DNA from: an uncultured Corynebacterium sp.
Lineage (GTDB): Bacteria > Actinomycetota > Actinomycetes > Mycobacteriales > Mycobacteriaceae
Reading direction: 5' to 3'
NCBI RefSeq assembly: GCF_945649885.1
Contig: NZ_CALZFS010000012.1
Location: forward strand, 1-33,758
Length of the DNA: 33,758 bases
The translations under genes were made by a program, and so were the position numbers. The notes beneath the pieces were generated by a model. The model was not told the DNA's origin and made no database searches. It worked only from the letters and a program-made list of their open reading frames with translations. Shown in pieces: positions 7,856 to 16,498 of this stretch (position 1 is the stretch's first letter; each line of letters starts with the position of its first letter).

Positions 7856-8806
7856 GTGCTCAACTTCATTTATTGGCCGATCTCGGCCATCCTGTGGTTC
7901 TGGCACCAGGTGTTCAGTTTCGTACTGAGCCCTGATTCCGGAATCACGTGGGCCCTGTCGATCATGTTCCTGACCTTCACTATTCGTACTGTTTTGGTCA
8001 AGCCCATGGTCAACACCATGCGTTCACAGCGCAAGATGCAGGACATGGCTCCGCGGATGCAGGAAATTCGCGCCAAGTATAAAAACGACCAGCAGAAGAT
8101 GATGGAGGAATCTCGCAAGCTCCAGAAGGAGGTAGGAGTTAATCCCATCGCGGGTTGTCTCCCGATGCTGGTTCAGATTCCGGTGTTCATCGGTCTGTTC
8201 CACGTATTGCGTTCCTTCAACCGCACCGGTGATGGTGTCGGCCAGCTGGGAATGAGCATCGAGGAAAACCGCAACACTCCGAACTACATCTTCGATGTGG
8301 AGCATGTGCAGTCCTTCCTGGCTGCAGATCTCTTCGGAGCTCCGCTGTCTGCCTTCATCACCATGCCTGAGGAGGCTTTCGCAGCGTTTGCCGCTGATGT
8401 CTCCCGTCTGAACATCGCGCTGGTTGCAGCACCGATGATTCTCATCATCGTTGTGGCCACCCACATGAACGCCCGTCTGTCGGTTAACCGTCAGGAAGAG
8501 CGTAAGCGTAGTGGTAAGCAGGCTGCACCTGGTAATGACCAGATGGCCATGCAGATGCAGATGATGAACAAGATGATGCTCTGGTTCATGCCGGCCACCA
8601 TTTTGTTCACCGGTTTCATCTGGACCATCGGTCTGCTCATCTACATGATGTCCAACAACGTGTGGACCTTCTTCCAGCAGCGTTATATCTTCGCGAAGAT
8701 GGATGCTGAGGAAGCTGCCGAGGAGGAAGTGAAGAAGGCTGCAAAGCGTTCCACTGCTCCAAAGCCCGGTGCCAAGCCGGTCAATCAGAAGAAGCGTAAG
8801 AAATAA
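7856..8806 (+). CDS. yidC: Membrane protein insertase YidC (Oxa1 family)
   Basis: A 316-residue polytopic membrane insertase. It starts at GTG 7856, with GAGGAG at 7838-7843. The protein opens with the conserved FIYWPISAILWFWHQVF segment and lacks the large periplasmic domain of proteobacterial YidC, as usual in Gram-positives. The conserved region includes KPMVNTMRSQRKMQDMAPRM, where the Arg of TIRTVLVKP is the groove arginine, and NPIAGCLPMLVQIPVFIGLF. Later helices lie near residues 178-205 and 240-268. The tail (about 280-316) is Lys/Ala-rich and basic, fitting ribosome contact. Gene order with rpmH, rnpA and yidD supports the call. Confidence 0.96.
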   Translation: MLNFIYWPISAILWFWHQVFSFVLSPDSGITWALSIMFLTFTIRTVLVKPMVNTMRSQRKMQDMAPRMQEIRAKYKNDQQKMMEESRKLQKEVGVNPIAGCLPMLVQIPVFIGLFHVLRSFNRTGDGVGQLGMSIEENRNTPNYIFDVEHVQSFLAADLFGAPLSAFITMPEEAFAAFAADVSRLNIALVAAPMILIIVVATHMNARLSVNRQEERKRSGKQAAPGNDQMAMQMQMMNKMMLWFMPATILFTGFIWTIGLLIYMMSNNVWTFFQQRYIFAKMDAEEAAEEEVKKAAKRSTAPKPGAKPVNQKKRKK

Positions 8807-8817
8807 GCTCCTTCCAT

Positions 8818-8868
8818 ATAATGACAACAGCCACCGCCCAATCATGGGTTGGTGGCTGTTGTCGTTAT
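8818..8868. terminator. Long hairpin after yidC
   Basis: An 18-base-pair stem (8818-8835 with 8851-8868, one T-G pair) encloses an inner CCCA/TGGG stem (8837-8840 with 8845-8848). It begins 12 bases after the yidC stop. There is no clear U-tract on either strand, so termination may be partial. It separates yidC from rsmG. Confidence 0.7.
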
Positions 8869-8928
8869 AGTTGTCAGTGATACATCTGCCATGACCATCC
8901 ACACAGTCCATATCAAGGAGTTTTTCCA

Positions 8929-9558
8929 GTGACCACGCCACCAGCAGCCGCTGAACTTTTCGGGGACAACCTCGACAAAGCCATTGCCTATCATGAGTCC
9001 CTGGCCACCGATGGGTCCATCCGTGGATTCATCGGACCCCGTGAGATCCCCCGTCTGTGGGATCGTCACATCCTCAACTGTGCTGTCATCGGTGAGGCGA
9101 TGGACAAGGATATTTCCGTGGCGGATATCGGATCGGGTGCGGGCCTGCCGGGTATCCCGCTGGCACTTGCCCGTCCTGACCTGAAGATCACCCTCATCGA
9201 ACCGCTGCTGAAGCGTTCGGTGTACCTGGGTGAGGTTGTTGAGCTGCTAGGCCTGGACAATGTCACGGTCATCCGGGGACGCGCTGAAGAGAAGGCTGTG
9301 CGCAAGCAGGTCGGCCATGTGGATGTGGTCACCTCCCGTGCGGTGGCCCCACTGGGGCGCCTGGCCGGTTGGTCCCTTCCGTTGGCCAAGATCGGTGGCA
9401 GGATGATTGCCATGAAGGGCTCCAGCGTCACGGAGGAGATCGAACGCGACGATAAGGACATCCGCCGCGCAGGTGGCGGAAACATCAAGGTGTACACCGT
9501 CGGGGAGAAGCTTCTCGACGAACCGACCACCTTGATTTCGATCAGTCGGGAACGATAA
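8929..9558 (+). CDS. rsmG: 16S rRNA (guanine-527-N7)-methyltransferase RsmG (GidB)
   Basis: A 209-residue SAM-dependent methyltransferase that makes m7G527 in 16S rRNA; loss of RsmG gives low-level streptomycin resistance in other bacteria. The SAM-binding loop VADIGSGAGLPGIPLA is at residues 64-79. The acidic loop IEPLLKRSVYL is at 90-100, and the SRAVAPL segment at 136-142 is typical of RsmG. Start GTG 8929 follows AAGGAG at 8915-8920. In many actinobacteria a jag gene lies between yidC and rsmG; here only a hairpin and a short leader do. Confidence 0.94.
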   Translation: MTTPPAAAELFGDNLDKAIAYHESLATDGSIRGFIGPREIPRLWDRHILNCAVIGEAMDKDISVADIGSGAGLPGIPLALARPDLKITLIEPLLKRSVYLGEVVELLGLDNVTVIRGRAEEKAVRKQVGHVDVVTSRAVAPLGRLAGWSLPLAKIGGRMIAMKGSSVTEEIERDDKDIRRAGGGNIKVYTVGEKLLDEPTTLISISRER

Positions 9559-9672
9559 GCAAGGGGTTTTCTGACCCCATCCACAGTTAGGCCAGCTGTG
9601 GTGGAACGAACATGGCCTGACGCACTAATGTGGATGTGATGCCACGGAGAGATAAAGGGATGGTAGACGTCG
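9559..9672 (+). promoter_or_regulatory. rsmG-parA spacer with two small inverted repeats
   Basis: GGGGT/ACCCC (9563-9567 with 9574-9578) and CCACAG/CTGTGG (9581-9586 with 9596-9601) lie between the rsmG stop and parA. Either could be a weak terminator or a ParA/regulator site. No convincing promoter is visible. Confidence 0.35.
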
Positions 9673-10605
9673 ATGGATGACAATACTTTTTGGGAAGATA
9701 CACCTATTGCCCAGGCTGCACGCCGAGCTGCGCAGGTGATGACCCCCAATTCCCTTAGCCTGCCCAAGCCACCGCAACCCAGGCTGATCACCATTGCCAA
9801 CCAGAAGGGCGGCGTGGGTAAAACCACCAGTACCGTCAACCTGGCGGCCTCTCTGTCCATTCATGGGCTCAAGGTGCTGGTGGTGGACCTGGATCCGCAG
9901 GGTAATGCCTCCACCGCACTGGGTGTGGAGCACCGTTCCGGAACACTGTCGTCCTATGAGCTGCTCATCGGCGAGTGCACCGCGGATGAGGCCATGCAGC
10001 CCACCACGGCCAATGAGAACCTTTTCTGTATCCCCGCCACCCTGGATCTTGCCGGGGCGGAGATTGAGCTGGTCAGCCTGGTGCGTCGGGAATACCGCCT
10101 GGCGGATGCGCTGGGGCTTGATTTTATCAAGTCACATGATTTTGATTATGTCCTCATTGATTGCCCACCATCCCTGGGTCTGCTCACCATCAATGCGATG
10201 ACCGCTGTCACCGAGGTGCTCATTCCGATCCAGTGTGAGTACTACGCACTTGAGGGCGTCGGTCAGCTGCTGAACAACATCACCATGTTGCGCCAGCACC
10301 TCAACCGTGAACTGCACATCTCAGCGATTCTGCTGACCATGTACGATGCCCGCACCAACCTGGCTGAGCAGGTGGCCACTGAGGTCCTGGATCACTTTGG
10401 TGATGTGGTGCTGCGCAATAAGATCCCGCGTTCGGTCAAGGTGTCCGAGGCACCCGGCTATGGGCAGACCGTGATCAATTATGATCCCGGTTCCCGCGGG
10501 GCGATGGCCTATCTTGATGCGGCCAAGGAGCTGGCCAACCGTGGGGATTTCCTTCCTTCGGAAGATTCTGGTCCTGTGGGCGTAAAACCTGCCGATAAGC
10601 AGTAA
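9673..10605 (+). CDS. parA: Chromosome partitioning ATPase ParA
   Basis: A 310-residue P-loop ATPase of the ParA/Soj type that moves ParB-bound origins apart. The deviant Walker A KGGVGKTT is at residues 45-52 (signature lysine K45), the A-prime motif VVDLDPQGNAST at 70-81, and Walker B VLIDCPPSLGL at 160-170. About 38 residues precede the ATPase fold, as in long chromosomal ParAs of actinobacteria. ATG 9673 is used; an in-frame TAG at 9664-9666 excludes a longer protein. AAAGGG lies about 15 bases upstream. parB follows after 55 bases, so the two are one operon. Confidence 0.95.
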   Translation: MDDNTFWEDTPIAQAARRAAQVMTPNSLSLPKPPQPRLITIANQKGGVGKTTSTVNLAASLSIHGLKVLVVDLDPQGNASTALGVEHRSGTLSSYELLIGECTADEAMQPTTANENLFCIPATLDLAGAEIELVSLVRREYRLADALGLDFIKSHDFDYVLIDCPPSLGLLTINAMTAVTEVLIPIQCEYYALEGVGQLLNNITMLRQHLNRELHISAILLTMYDARTNLAEQVATEVLDHFGDVVLRNKIPRSVKVSEAPGYGQTVINYDPGSRGAMAYLDAAKELANRGDFLPSEDSGPVGVKPADKQ

Positions 10606-10660
10606 ACTTCTTTAGATACTTAACTTTGTGTTGTGCTGTATGAAAGGTGCGTCTTAAACG

Positions 10661-11836
10661 ATGTCCCAGAACAAGGGTTCCGACAAGTCCCAGACGGAGA
10701 AGCGTAAGGGCGGTCTGGGGCGCGGTCTGGCCGCACTTATCCCATCCGGCCCGAACACCGATTCACCGGGGCTTGGAGGTGGCGCGGCCGACATCATCCT
10801 CGGTGGTGTCGCCGGCGAGCGTTCCCGTCGCCGTCCAGAGTCCTCCCCTGGCACCACACCTGGTTCCTACGCAGGTTTGGGAGCACCCTTCACCGGCATG
10901 AGCAGGCCTGCTGCCCCAACGTCGAAGAAGCCTGCCCCTGGGGCAGACACCCCGAAGCCGGGCCCAACCCCAACTCCCTCCCCGGCCCAGCCAGCTGCAC
11001 AGGAGACGGAGGTGGCGTCGGCAAGCAACTTTGGTGCCTCCTACCAGGAAGTCCCGATCCACCAGATCGTTCCTAATCCGCAGCAGCCGCGGTCAGTTTT
11101 TGATACCGAGGCTCTCGATGAGCTGGTGCATTCCATCCGTGAGTTCGGCCTCATGCAGCCGATCGTGGTGCGTCGTTCCGGTGATGGTTTTGAACTCATC
11201 ATGGGTGAGCGCCGTTGGCGTGCCTCCAAGCGTGCCGGCCTGGAATTCATCCCCGCGATTGTGCGTGAGACCGATGATTCCGAGATGCTGCGCGATGCCC
11301 TCCTGGAAAACATCCACAGGGTACAGCTCAACCCACTGGAAGAAGCGGCCGCCTACCAGCAGCTGCTGGAGGAATTCGGTGTCACCCAGGCGCAGCTGGC
11401 GGATAAGCTGGGCCGTTCCCGTCCGGTGATCACCAACATGATCCGTCTGCTCAACCTGCCGTTGAATGTGCAGTCCAAGGTGGCAGCTGGTGTGCTGTCC
11501 GCTGGTCATGCCCGCGCGATCCTCGGTCTGCGTGCCGGTGAGGATGCTCAGGACGCTCTGGCCACCCGCATCATCGCAGAAGGCCTGTCGGTCCGTGCTA
11601 CGGAAGAGGTGGTGCTGCTGCAGAACCGTGGTGAGGATGCTGAGAAGAAGCCCCCACGTGAGAAGGAACCGACCCCTGAGGTGTTCACCCGTGCGGCGGA
11701 ATCCCTGGCAGACAACCTCGACACCAAGGTGTCGGTGATGATGGGCAAGCGCAAGGGGCGCCTGGTGGTGGAATTCGGCGACAAGGATGATTTTGAACGC
11801 ATCCTGGGCCTGATCCAGGGCCAACAGGATCACTGA
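10661..11836 (+). CDS. parB: Chromosome partitioning protein ParB
   Basis: A 391-residue CTP-dependent parS-binding clamp. The N-terminal basic patch [15 protein letters not shown] (14-28) is the usual ParA-contact segment. A Pro/Gly/Ala-rich linker covers about 30-125. The CTP-binding core includes [11 protein letters not shown] (138-148), GERRWRA (182-188) and ENIHR (216-220). The helix-turn-helix [20 protein letters not shown] is at 241-260. The C-terminal dimerisation part is about 340-391. No canonical parS (TGTTTCACGTGAAACA) was seen in the window, so the loading sites are probably further from the origin. Confidence 0.96.
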   Translation: MSQNKGSDKSQTEKRKGGLGRGLAALIPSGPNTDSPGLGGGAADIILGGVAGERSRRRPESSPGTTPGSYAGLGAPFTGMSRPAAPTSKKPAPGADTPKPGPTPTPSPAQPAAQETEVASASNFGASYQEVPIHQIVPNPQQPRSVFDTEALDELVHSIREFGLMQPIVVRRSGDGFELIMGERRWRASKRAGLEFIPAIVRETDDSEMLRDALLENIHRVQLNPLEEAAAYQQLLEEFGVTQAQLADKLGRSRPVITNMIRLLNLPLNVQSKVAAGVLSAGHARAILGLRAGEDAQDALATRIIAEGLSVRATEEVVLLQNRGEDAEKKPPREKEPTPEVFTRAAESLADNLDTKVSVMMGKRKGRLVVEFGDKDDFERILGLIQGQQDH

Positions 11837-11855
11837 CCCACGAGGACACACCGGC

Positions 11856-12524
11856 ATGCAGGCCTCATTGTTCCCCATCACCCACGACAACCTGTTCCTG
11901 CTTCACCCGCAGGCCAGGAAGTCGGTGTTCTGGGAGCTTGAAGCCGAAGCTGCCGCACGCGTGGAGGAATCCGGTTTCCCCGACTTTGAGAAGGAAGCCT
12001 GGCTCTCCACCACCCTGTTTGAGCAGCAGACCTGCGGGTATTCCATCGGTTACCTCAATGAGGCACCCACACCGTCCACACCGGCGATCGCCAGCGTGAT
12101 CTACTGCCCACGCACCTCCGCCCCGGGCGCTGCCGTCCTGCCCACCGCACCGGTGTCACAGGACGCCTCGGTAATCACCAGCCTGTTCATCGACGAGGTT
12201 TTCCGGGGCATGGGGATGGAAGCGGTGCTTCTCGACGCCGCCCTCGTCGACCTCATCAAACTCGAGGTCCCCGCCGTGGAAGCCTTTGGCTTACGCGACT
12301 CCAAGATCACCGGTTCCGTGGAATTGGACCCCATGGTGCGTGGCCTGGTGGCACAGAGGAACAAGATCGGCCTGATGGAAGTCGCCGTTCTGGAATCTGC
12401 TGGCTTTGAAATTGTGGCCGACCATCCGGTCCTGCCCCGCCTGCGCATGGAGATGCCACCCCAGGATCCCCTGATGACCGCCATGGAGGCTCAACTACTC
12501 CTGGCCAGTGTCGAGGCACATTAG
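11856..12524 (+). CDS. GNAT-like conserved protein downstream of parB
   Basis: A 222-residue protein with an acetyltransferase-like layout. A beta-rich N-terminal half is followed by SLFIDEVFRGMGMEAVLLDAAL (split here at residues 108-129), which resembles the GNAT acetyl-CoA loop R/Q-x-x-G-x-G/A, as RGMGME. It appears to correspond to the gene between parB and cwlM in mycobacteria (Rv3916c position). The substrate is unknown. It starts 20 bases after parB and probably shares its transcript. The stop codon lies inside a hairpin (12523-12542). The context is firm; the acetyltransferase function is an inference. Confidence 0.75.
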   Translation: MQASLFPITHDNLFLLHPQARKSVFWELEAEAAARVEESGFPDFEKEAWLSTTLFEQQTCGYSIGYLNEAPTPSTPAIASVIYCPRTSAPGAAVLPTAPVSQDASVITSLFIDEVFRGMGMEAVLLDAALVDLIKLEVPAVEAFGLRDSKITGSVELDPMVRGLVAQRNKIGLMEVAVLESAGFEIVADHPVLPRLRMEMPPQDPLMTAMEAQLLLASVEAH

Positions 12525-12542
12525 AAGCCCTGTGGGGCTTCT
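12523..12542 (+). terminator. Hairpin overlapping the stop of the parB-downstream gene
   Basis: AGAAGCCC (12523-12530) pairs with GGGCTTCT (12535-12542) around a four-base loop, followed by CATGG. The stem begins inside the TAG stop. It has no U-tract, so it is weak as a terminator but fits the operon end. Confidence 0.55.
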
Positions 12543-12641
12543 CATGGCGTTCTGACCCGTTAATCGTGGTCGCAGGCTCCCGCGCTAAGGCTGGGGATAT
12601 CCAAGGATAAGCTTTATCCTTTACCGTCTGGAGGGAAACAG

Positions 12642-12685
12642 AACAGAGGTGCACAGATCATCTTCCTGATCTGCACACCCCTGTT
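12642..12685 (-). terminator. Imperfect 19-base hairpin between convergent genes
   Basis: 12642-12660 pairs with 12667-12685 over 19 positions with three mismatches and a six-base loop. It lies 22 bases past the cwlM stop. A separate AAGGATAA/TTATCCTT repeat (12603-12610 with 12614-12621) lies next to it. Together they probably end transcripts from both sides. Confidence 0.6.
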
Positions 12686-12707
12686 GTGTGGTTCTGGGTG
12701 TGAGAAC

Positions 12708-13895
12708 CTATTCAGCTTCAGACTTCAGCAACTCACTGAACTTGAAGGTACCGGTCTTGGGCTGTTCGGCTTCATCCAGGAGGTAGAGACGCTTGACGGC
12801 CACCACGATGGCTTCCGCGATGCGGTCCCGCATCGTTGGATCGGTCAGCACAGCCAGGTCACCCGGGTTGGTGAGGTAACCGGTGACGATCTCCACGGTG
12901 GGCATCCGGGTCAGACGCAGCATCTCCCAGGTACGTGCGTGGCTGCCGCAGTTGTTCAGCGGGGTGCGTGCCACGATCTCCTTCTGAATATAGGAGGACA
13001 GGGTTTCCCCGGCCAGGGAGCTGGTGGCGGATTCAGAACCGAAGTAGAAGGTGGCAACACCGTTGCCCTTCTCATTCGGGTAGGAATCGCACTGCAGACT
13101 CAGGGTGAGGTCAGCACCGAAGGCGTTGGCGATGGAAGCACGATCAGACACGGATGGGTCATCCATGTGTGGGCGGGACAGGATCGTCTCCATACCCGCG
13201 GCGATCATGCGGCCTTCCAAACGGGTGGCCAGATCCCAGAGGATCTCCTCTTCGGTGATGTCACCGAAGGGGCCCTTGACGGTGCGTCCCTTGTTGGCGC
13301 CACCCAGTGCCGGGTCGATGACCACACGTTTTCCAGTGAGGCGCGGGCCCGCGCTGCGGACACGTTCACGTTCGTGGATGGCCTGGGCGGAACCACCCTT
13401 GATACGCAGACCCAACCTGGACAGGGCGCGGATGGTATCCGGACCACAGATGCCATCATCCTGGAGACCATAGTTGAGCTGGTAGTTCTTCACCGCGGCA
13501 TGCGTGTTCTCACCGAAGTGGCCGTCGATGCGTTCGGTGTAGAAGCCCAGTTCCTGCAGGTGTGTCTGAACCTCCACGACATCATCGCCGACAAGCTGGT
13601 TGCCTGGCTGGAAGACCAGGACGCGGGCACCGAGTGTGTAGGACGCCTCGCGGAGAACACGCAGGGTGAGCTGATCGATGATGCCGGAGGGGATGATTCC
13701 ACGATCCTGCTGGAACGCCTTGAGGCTTGAGCTCAGTTCCTCATCGAAGTAGGTTTCTTCCTCATGGAACTTCTGGGATTCTGTCAAAGCTGACATCTCC
13801 CGGTTATAGCCTGCAATCACACCAAGGCGTGCGAGTGTATTGCGCACCTCGGCGACACGGGGGCTGCGATCGCCAACCCTCAAGACGTCTGACAC
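12708..13895 (-). CDS. cwlM: CwlM-type cytosolic pseudo-amidase, peptidoglycan regulator
   Basis: A 395-residue protein (GTG 13893-13895) with two PG_binding_1 repeats (about residues 3-80 and 95-165) and an Amidase_3 fold (about 185-375). There is no signal peptide. The Amidase_3 catalytic positions are lost. DPGHGG is DPALGG, so the zinc His is L197. The second His (in S-I-H) is Q268. The catalytic Glu near the C-terminus aligns with V337. In mycobacteria CwlM is a PknB substrate that activates MurA; the same role is likely here but not proven. A TTG at 13916 would add seven residues. GTG is preferred because AAGGGAG lies just upstream. trxC and trxB are upstream in the same direction. Confidence 0.9.
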   Translation of the reverse strand: MSDVLRVGDRSPRVAEVRNTLARLGVIAGYNREMSALTESQKFHEEETYFDEELSSSLKAFQQDRGIIPSGIIDQLTLRVLREASYTLGARVLVFQPGNQLVGDDVVEVQTHLQELGFYTERIDGHFGENTHAAVKNYQLNYGLQDDGICGPDTIRALSRLGLRIKGGSAQAIHERERVRSAGPRLTGKRVVIDPALGGANKGRTVKGPFGDITEEEILWDLATRLEGRMIAAGMETILSRPHMDDPSVSDRASIANAFGADLTLSLQCDSYPNEKGNGVATFYFGSESATSSLAGETLSSYIQKEIVARTPLNNCGSHARTWEMLRLTRMPTVEIVTGYLTNPGDLAVLTDPTMRDRIAEAIVVAVKRLYLLDEAEQPKTGTFKFSELLKSEAE

Positions 13896-13998
13896 CCTGC
13901 TCCCTTCCCTGTTCAAAACAAAAACCCCTTGTGTACTGGGATTATCATGTATCTGATTTTTTGAATGTTTTTCAAAATGGATGTGGATAGATTAGCAG

Positions 13999-14322
13999 CT
14001 ATAGGTGCTCTTCCAGCTTTGCCACGATGTCCGCCTTCGGACGGAGTCCCACAAATTCATCAACCTTTTGCCCATTTTTGAAGATCAGGACGGCAGGGAT
14101 GGACATGATCTGGAACATAGCACCCAAGGTACGTTCTGCATCAACATCCACGCTGGCAACGACAGCCTTGTCGCCGTACTCTCCGGCGATCTCCTCGATG
14201 ATGGGGCTCAGCTTCTTACATGGGCCACACCACTCTGCCCAGAAATCGACGATGACAGGTTTATCAGAGTCGATGACCGTGGACTTGAAGGTCTGCTCGG
14301 TGACTGCAACTACATTGCTCAT
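13999..14322 (-). CDS. trxC: Thioredoxin
   Basis: A 107-residue thioredoxin, a small cytosolic disulfide reductant kept reduced by TrxB. The active site WCGPC is at residues 31-35. The cis-proline is P76 in MSIPAVLIF, and the buried Asp is in VIVDFWAEW (D26). Length is standard. ATG 14322 is preceded by AAGGAAC. It lies about 270 bases past trxB; a separate promoter could sit in that gap, but none was identified. The symbol follows the actinobacterial name for this locus; trxA would be the E. coli-style name. Confidence 0.94.
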   Translation of the reverse strand: MSNVVAVTEQTFKSTVIDSDKPVIVDFWAEWCGPCKKLSPIIEEIAGEYGDKAVVASVDVDAERTLGAMFQIMSIPAVLIFKNGQKVDEFVGLRPKADIVAKLEEHL

Positions 14323-14590
14323 GGTTGTTCCTTAAAGGTTCTCTCATCGGCGGTGACTGTGGAGATGAGGGGAACTGGATGTACAGCTCCCCCACGATGT
14401 TTCAGTTACCGGAAGATCATATGGACAAAGGGGTGCTGCCACATACAACCGGTGGTGGGCGCATGGAGAAAACATGCTTTCCACAAGGCTAATGACCGGA
14501 TTGATTTATGGTAGACAACACGGGCAACGAAATGGCCACAAGACGGCCACATTTTGCCCGGCAGCTAAATGGGCAGGTGGAAGTACTACT

Positions 14591-15532
14591 TTAGCCGAGA
14601 TCAGCGAGGTAGTTCTCGGCGTCGATGGCCGCACGACAACCGGAACCGGCTGCGGTGATGGCCTGCTGGTAGTGGCTGTCCACCAGATCGCCCGCGGCGA
14701 AGACACCGGCGACATTGGTGCGGGTGGAGGGGTGCTCGACCAGAACGTAGTTGGATTCATCCAGTGCCACCTGGCCCTGGAGCATCTCGGAACGTGGATC
14801 ATGGCCGATGGCCACGAACATGGCGCTGACTTCAAGGTCGGAGACGTCACCGGTGATGGTGTCCTTGAGCTTCAGCCCGCTGACCTTGCCCCCGGCGTCG
14901 ACAACCTGCTCCACGGTCTTGTTGGTGACAAAGTGGATCTTGTCGTTTTTCTGTGCACGCTCAAGCATGATGGCGCTGGCACGGAATTCTTCACGACGGT
15001 GCACGATGGTGACTGAACGGGCGAACTTGGTCAGGAAGGTGGCTTCCTCCATAGCGGAGTCTCCACCACCGATGACGGCGATGTCCTGATCACGGAAGAA
15101 GAAACCATCGCAGGTGGCACAGGAGGAAACGCCACGGCCGAGCAGCTCCTGCTCACCGGGGATGCCGAGGTAACGGGGTGCGGAACCGGTAGCCAGGATG
15201 ACGGCGCGGGCCTGGTACTCGTCCTCGCCCACCCAGATCTTCTTGATGTCACCGGTGAGGTCCACACGGTCCACCAGTTCCATGTGCATCTGGGTGCCGA
15301 AACGCTCAGCCTGGCCGCGCATGTTTTCCATGAGCTCAGGGCCGAGGATGCCCTGTTCAAAACCGGGGAAGTTCTCCACGTCGGTGGTGGTCATGAGGGA
15401 GCCGCCGTACTCATAGCCTTCGAACATGATCGGGCTGAGGTCTGCACGCGCGGCATAGACAGCTGCGGTGTAGCCGGCTGGGCCGGAACCGATGATGGCA
15501 ACATCGTGGATCTGGGACTGTTCTTCAGACAT
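14591..15532 (-). CDS. trxB: Thioredoxin reductase (NADPH)
   Basis: A 313-residue flavoenzyme that passes electrons from NADPH through FAD to thioredoxin. The FAD-binding GSGPAG motif is at residues 15-20, the redox pair CATC at 138-141, NADPH-binding GGGDSA at 155-160, and HRR at 178-180 for the 2'-phosphate. The FAD C-terminal segment [20 protein letters not shown] is near 276-295. ATG 15532 has AGGAAG a few bases upstream. Two promoter-like sequences of SigH/SigM type lie upstream (15669-15698 and 15746-15774), and the leader contains a hairpin (15566-15586). Expression is therefore probably induced by thiol stress. Confidence 0.96.
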   Translation of the reverse strand: MSEEQSQIHDVAIIGSGPAGYTAAVYAARADLSPIMFEGYEYGGSLMTTTDVENFPGFEQGILGPELMENMRGQAERFGTQMHMELVDRVDLTGDIKKIWVGEDEYQARAVILATGSAPRYLGIPGEQELLGRGVSSCATCDGFFFRDQDIAVIGGGDSAMEEATFLTKFARSVTIVHRREEFRASAIMLERAQKNDKIHFVTNKTVEQVVDAGGKVSGLKLKDTITGDVSDLEVSAMFVAIGHDPRSEMLQGQVALDESNYVLVEHPSTRTNVAGVFAAGDLVDSHYQQAITAAGSGCRAAIDAENYLADLG

Positions 15533-15565
15533 TGACTTCCTGTTTCCTCTAAGAGCGTTATGTGC

Positions 15566-15586
15566 CCCGGCAGTTGACCTGCCAGG
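15566..15586 (-). other. Hairpin in the trxB leader
   Basis: An 8-base-pair stem (15566-15573 with 15579-15586, one G-T pair) with a five-base loop, about 35 bases upstream of the trxB start. It may affect mRNA stability or translation; no known riboswitch is recognised. Confidence 0.4.
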
Positions 15587-15668
15587 TGTGTGGTGGTCCT
15601 GCCATCACACGTCACCTTAGGATTCTAGGTGGCTTGGCCGTGCCACCCTATTTGGTGACTCCATCTGA

Positions 15669-15698
15669 TTCAACGGACCGGGCCCTGTCAAAGGTTCC
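15669..15698 (-). promoter_or_regulatory. SigH/SigM-type promoter P2 of trxB (proximal)
   Basis: On the minus strand GGAAC (15698-15694) and CGTTGAA (15675-15669) are separated by 18 bases. This matches the GGAAY...GTTGAA pattern of thiol-stress ECF sigma factors such as SigH, SigR and SigM. The predicted transcript start is near 15662, giving a leader of about 130 bases before trxB. Confidence 0.65.
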
Positions 15699-15745
15699 GG
15701 GATGTTCCAATCTCACAGGTGGAGAGGGGTGTTCACTACTTCACA

Positions 15746-15774
15746 TCAACGCTGAATAAGGTGCGGGAATTCCC
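15746..15774 (-). promoter_or_regulatory. SigM-type promoter P1 of trxB (distal)
   Basis: On the minus strand GGGAAT (15774-15769), 17 bases, then CGTTGA (15751-15746). This is an exact fit to the GGGAAT-N16-19-YGTTGR pattern known for corynebacterial SigM/SigH. The predicted start is near 15739, about 207 bases before trxB. sigM itself lies about 740 bases further upstream on the same strand. Confidence 0.7.
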
Positions 15775-15935
15775 CTCCACCGTCCTGTCCTCTGGTAGGA
15801 GAGATGGTTGTTTAGCCGGGATTCACTGATGTGATGTGGGGTTAGCGGCGTGGGAATAAGAAAAATGCCCTTCTGAACTGGGAGAGTCAAGCTTGTCTAG
15901 AGTCTGATTCCCCTGCCCGGAAAGGCGTCTCGCAG

Positions 15936-16498
15936 GTGCAGGTATCTCACACGTCACAATCCCTGCCCGTGTTATTCGATGACCTCAACCTCGTGTCGAC
16001 CGCCGGTCTGCTCCCCGGTCATGCGCCTGACCGACGCCGCAGGCATGGTTGCCGGTGCCGAATCCATCGACGACATGAACCAGATACGCCACGGCGGCAT
16101 GGGCACATTGTTCGACCGGATCTACGCACCCTCAACCCTGGGTTCCTTCCTCTGGTCGTTCACCTTCGGCCACATCCGCCAACTCGGCACCGTCGCCTCC
16201 CGGTCCCTCACCGGCCTGGCTACCCACGCCCCGGCCCTGATACCCGCCCCGGCTGCCGCCAGCAGCAGGGAACATGACGGGTATGTCTTCGTCGATGTCG
16301 ACGACACCATCATCGAAGTCCACGGCCCCCAGAAGCAAGGCGTAGGCTTCGGTTGCTCCGGCATCCGGGGACTCAACGCCCTGCTGGCGACTGTCCCCCC
16401 GAAGAATTCCGCCCCGGTGGTCGTCGCCCAACAACTCCAGGCACGCCTGCTATGGCAAGCACCTCATCACCGAAAGACGATCGGTGCATTGGGTTTAA
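15936..16498 (+). pseudogene. IS1380-family transposase remnant
   Basis: The start (GTG 15936: MQVSHTSQSLPVLFDDLNLV, then STAGLLP) matches the N-terminus of IS1380-type transposases. The frame then breaks near 16015-16030 and continues in the next frame with VMRLTDAAG joined directly to MVAGAESIDDMNQIRHGGMG. About 40-50 residues normally present between these parts are missing. It goes on with APSTLGSFLWSFTFGHIRQL, VDVDDTIIEVHG and GIRGLNALLATV, then loses similarity after APVVVAQQLQ. A further frame reads CYGKHLITERR and ends at 16498, possibly the later YYG segment after another deletion. It has two or more frame changes and internal deletions, and the C-terminal half is missing, so it cannot be active. 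It sits convergent to sigM. Confidence 0.8.

Noticed and set aside
8024..8941. Minus-strand 305-codon open frame opposite yidC
   Set aside because: His/Leu-rich antisense translation of yidC without any family signal.
12684..13730. Long plus-strand open frame (348 codons) opposite cwlM
   Set aside because: It is a shadow of the cwlM codon pattern; the translation is Gly/His/Gln-rich with no family features, while cwlM on the other strand is clear.
14511..14560. TGGCC/GGCCA pairing between trxB and trxC
   Set aside because: Only five base pairs, no U-tract; too weak to call a terminator.
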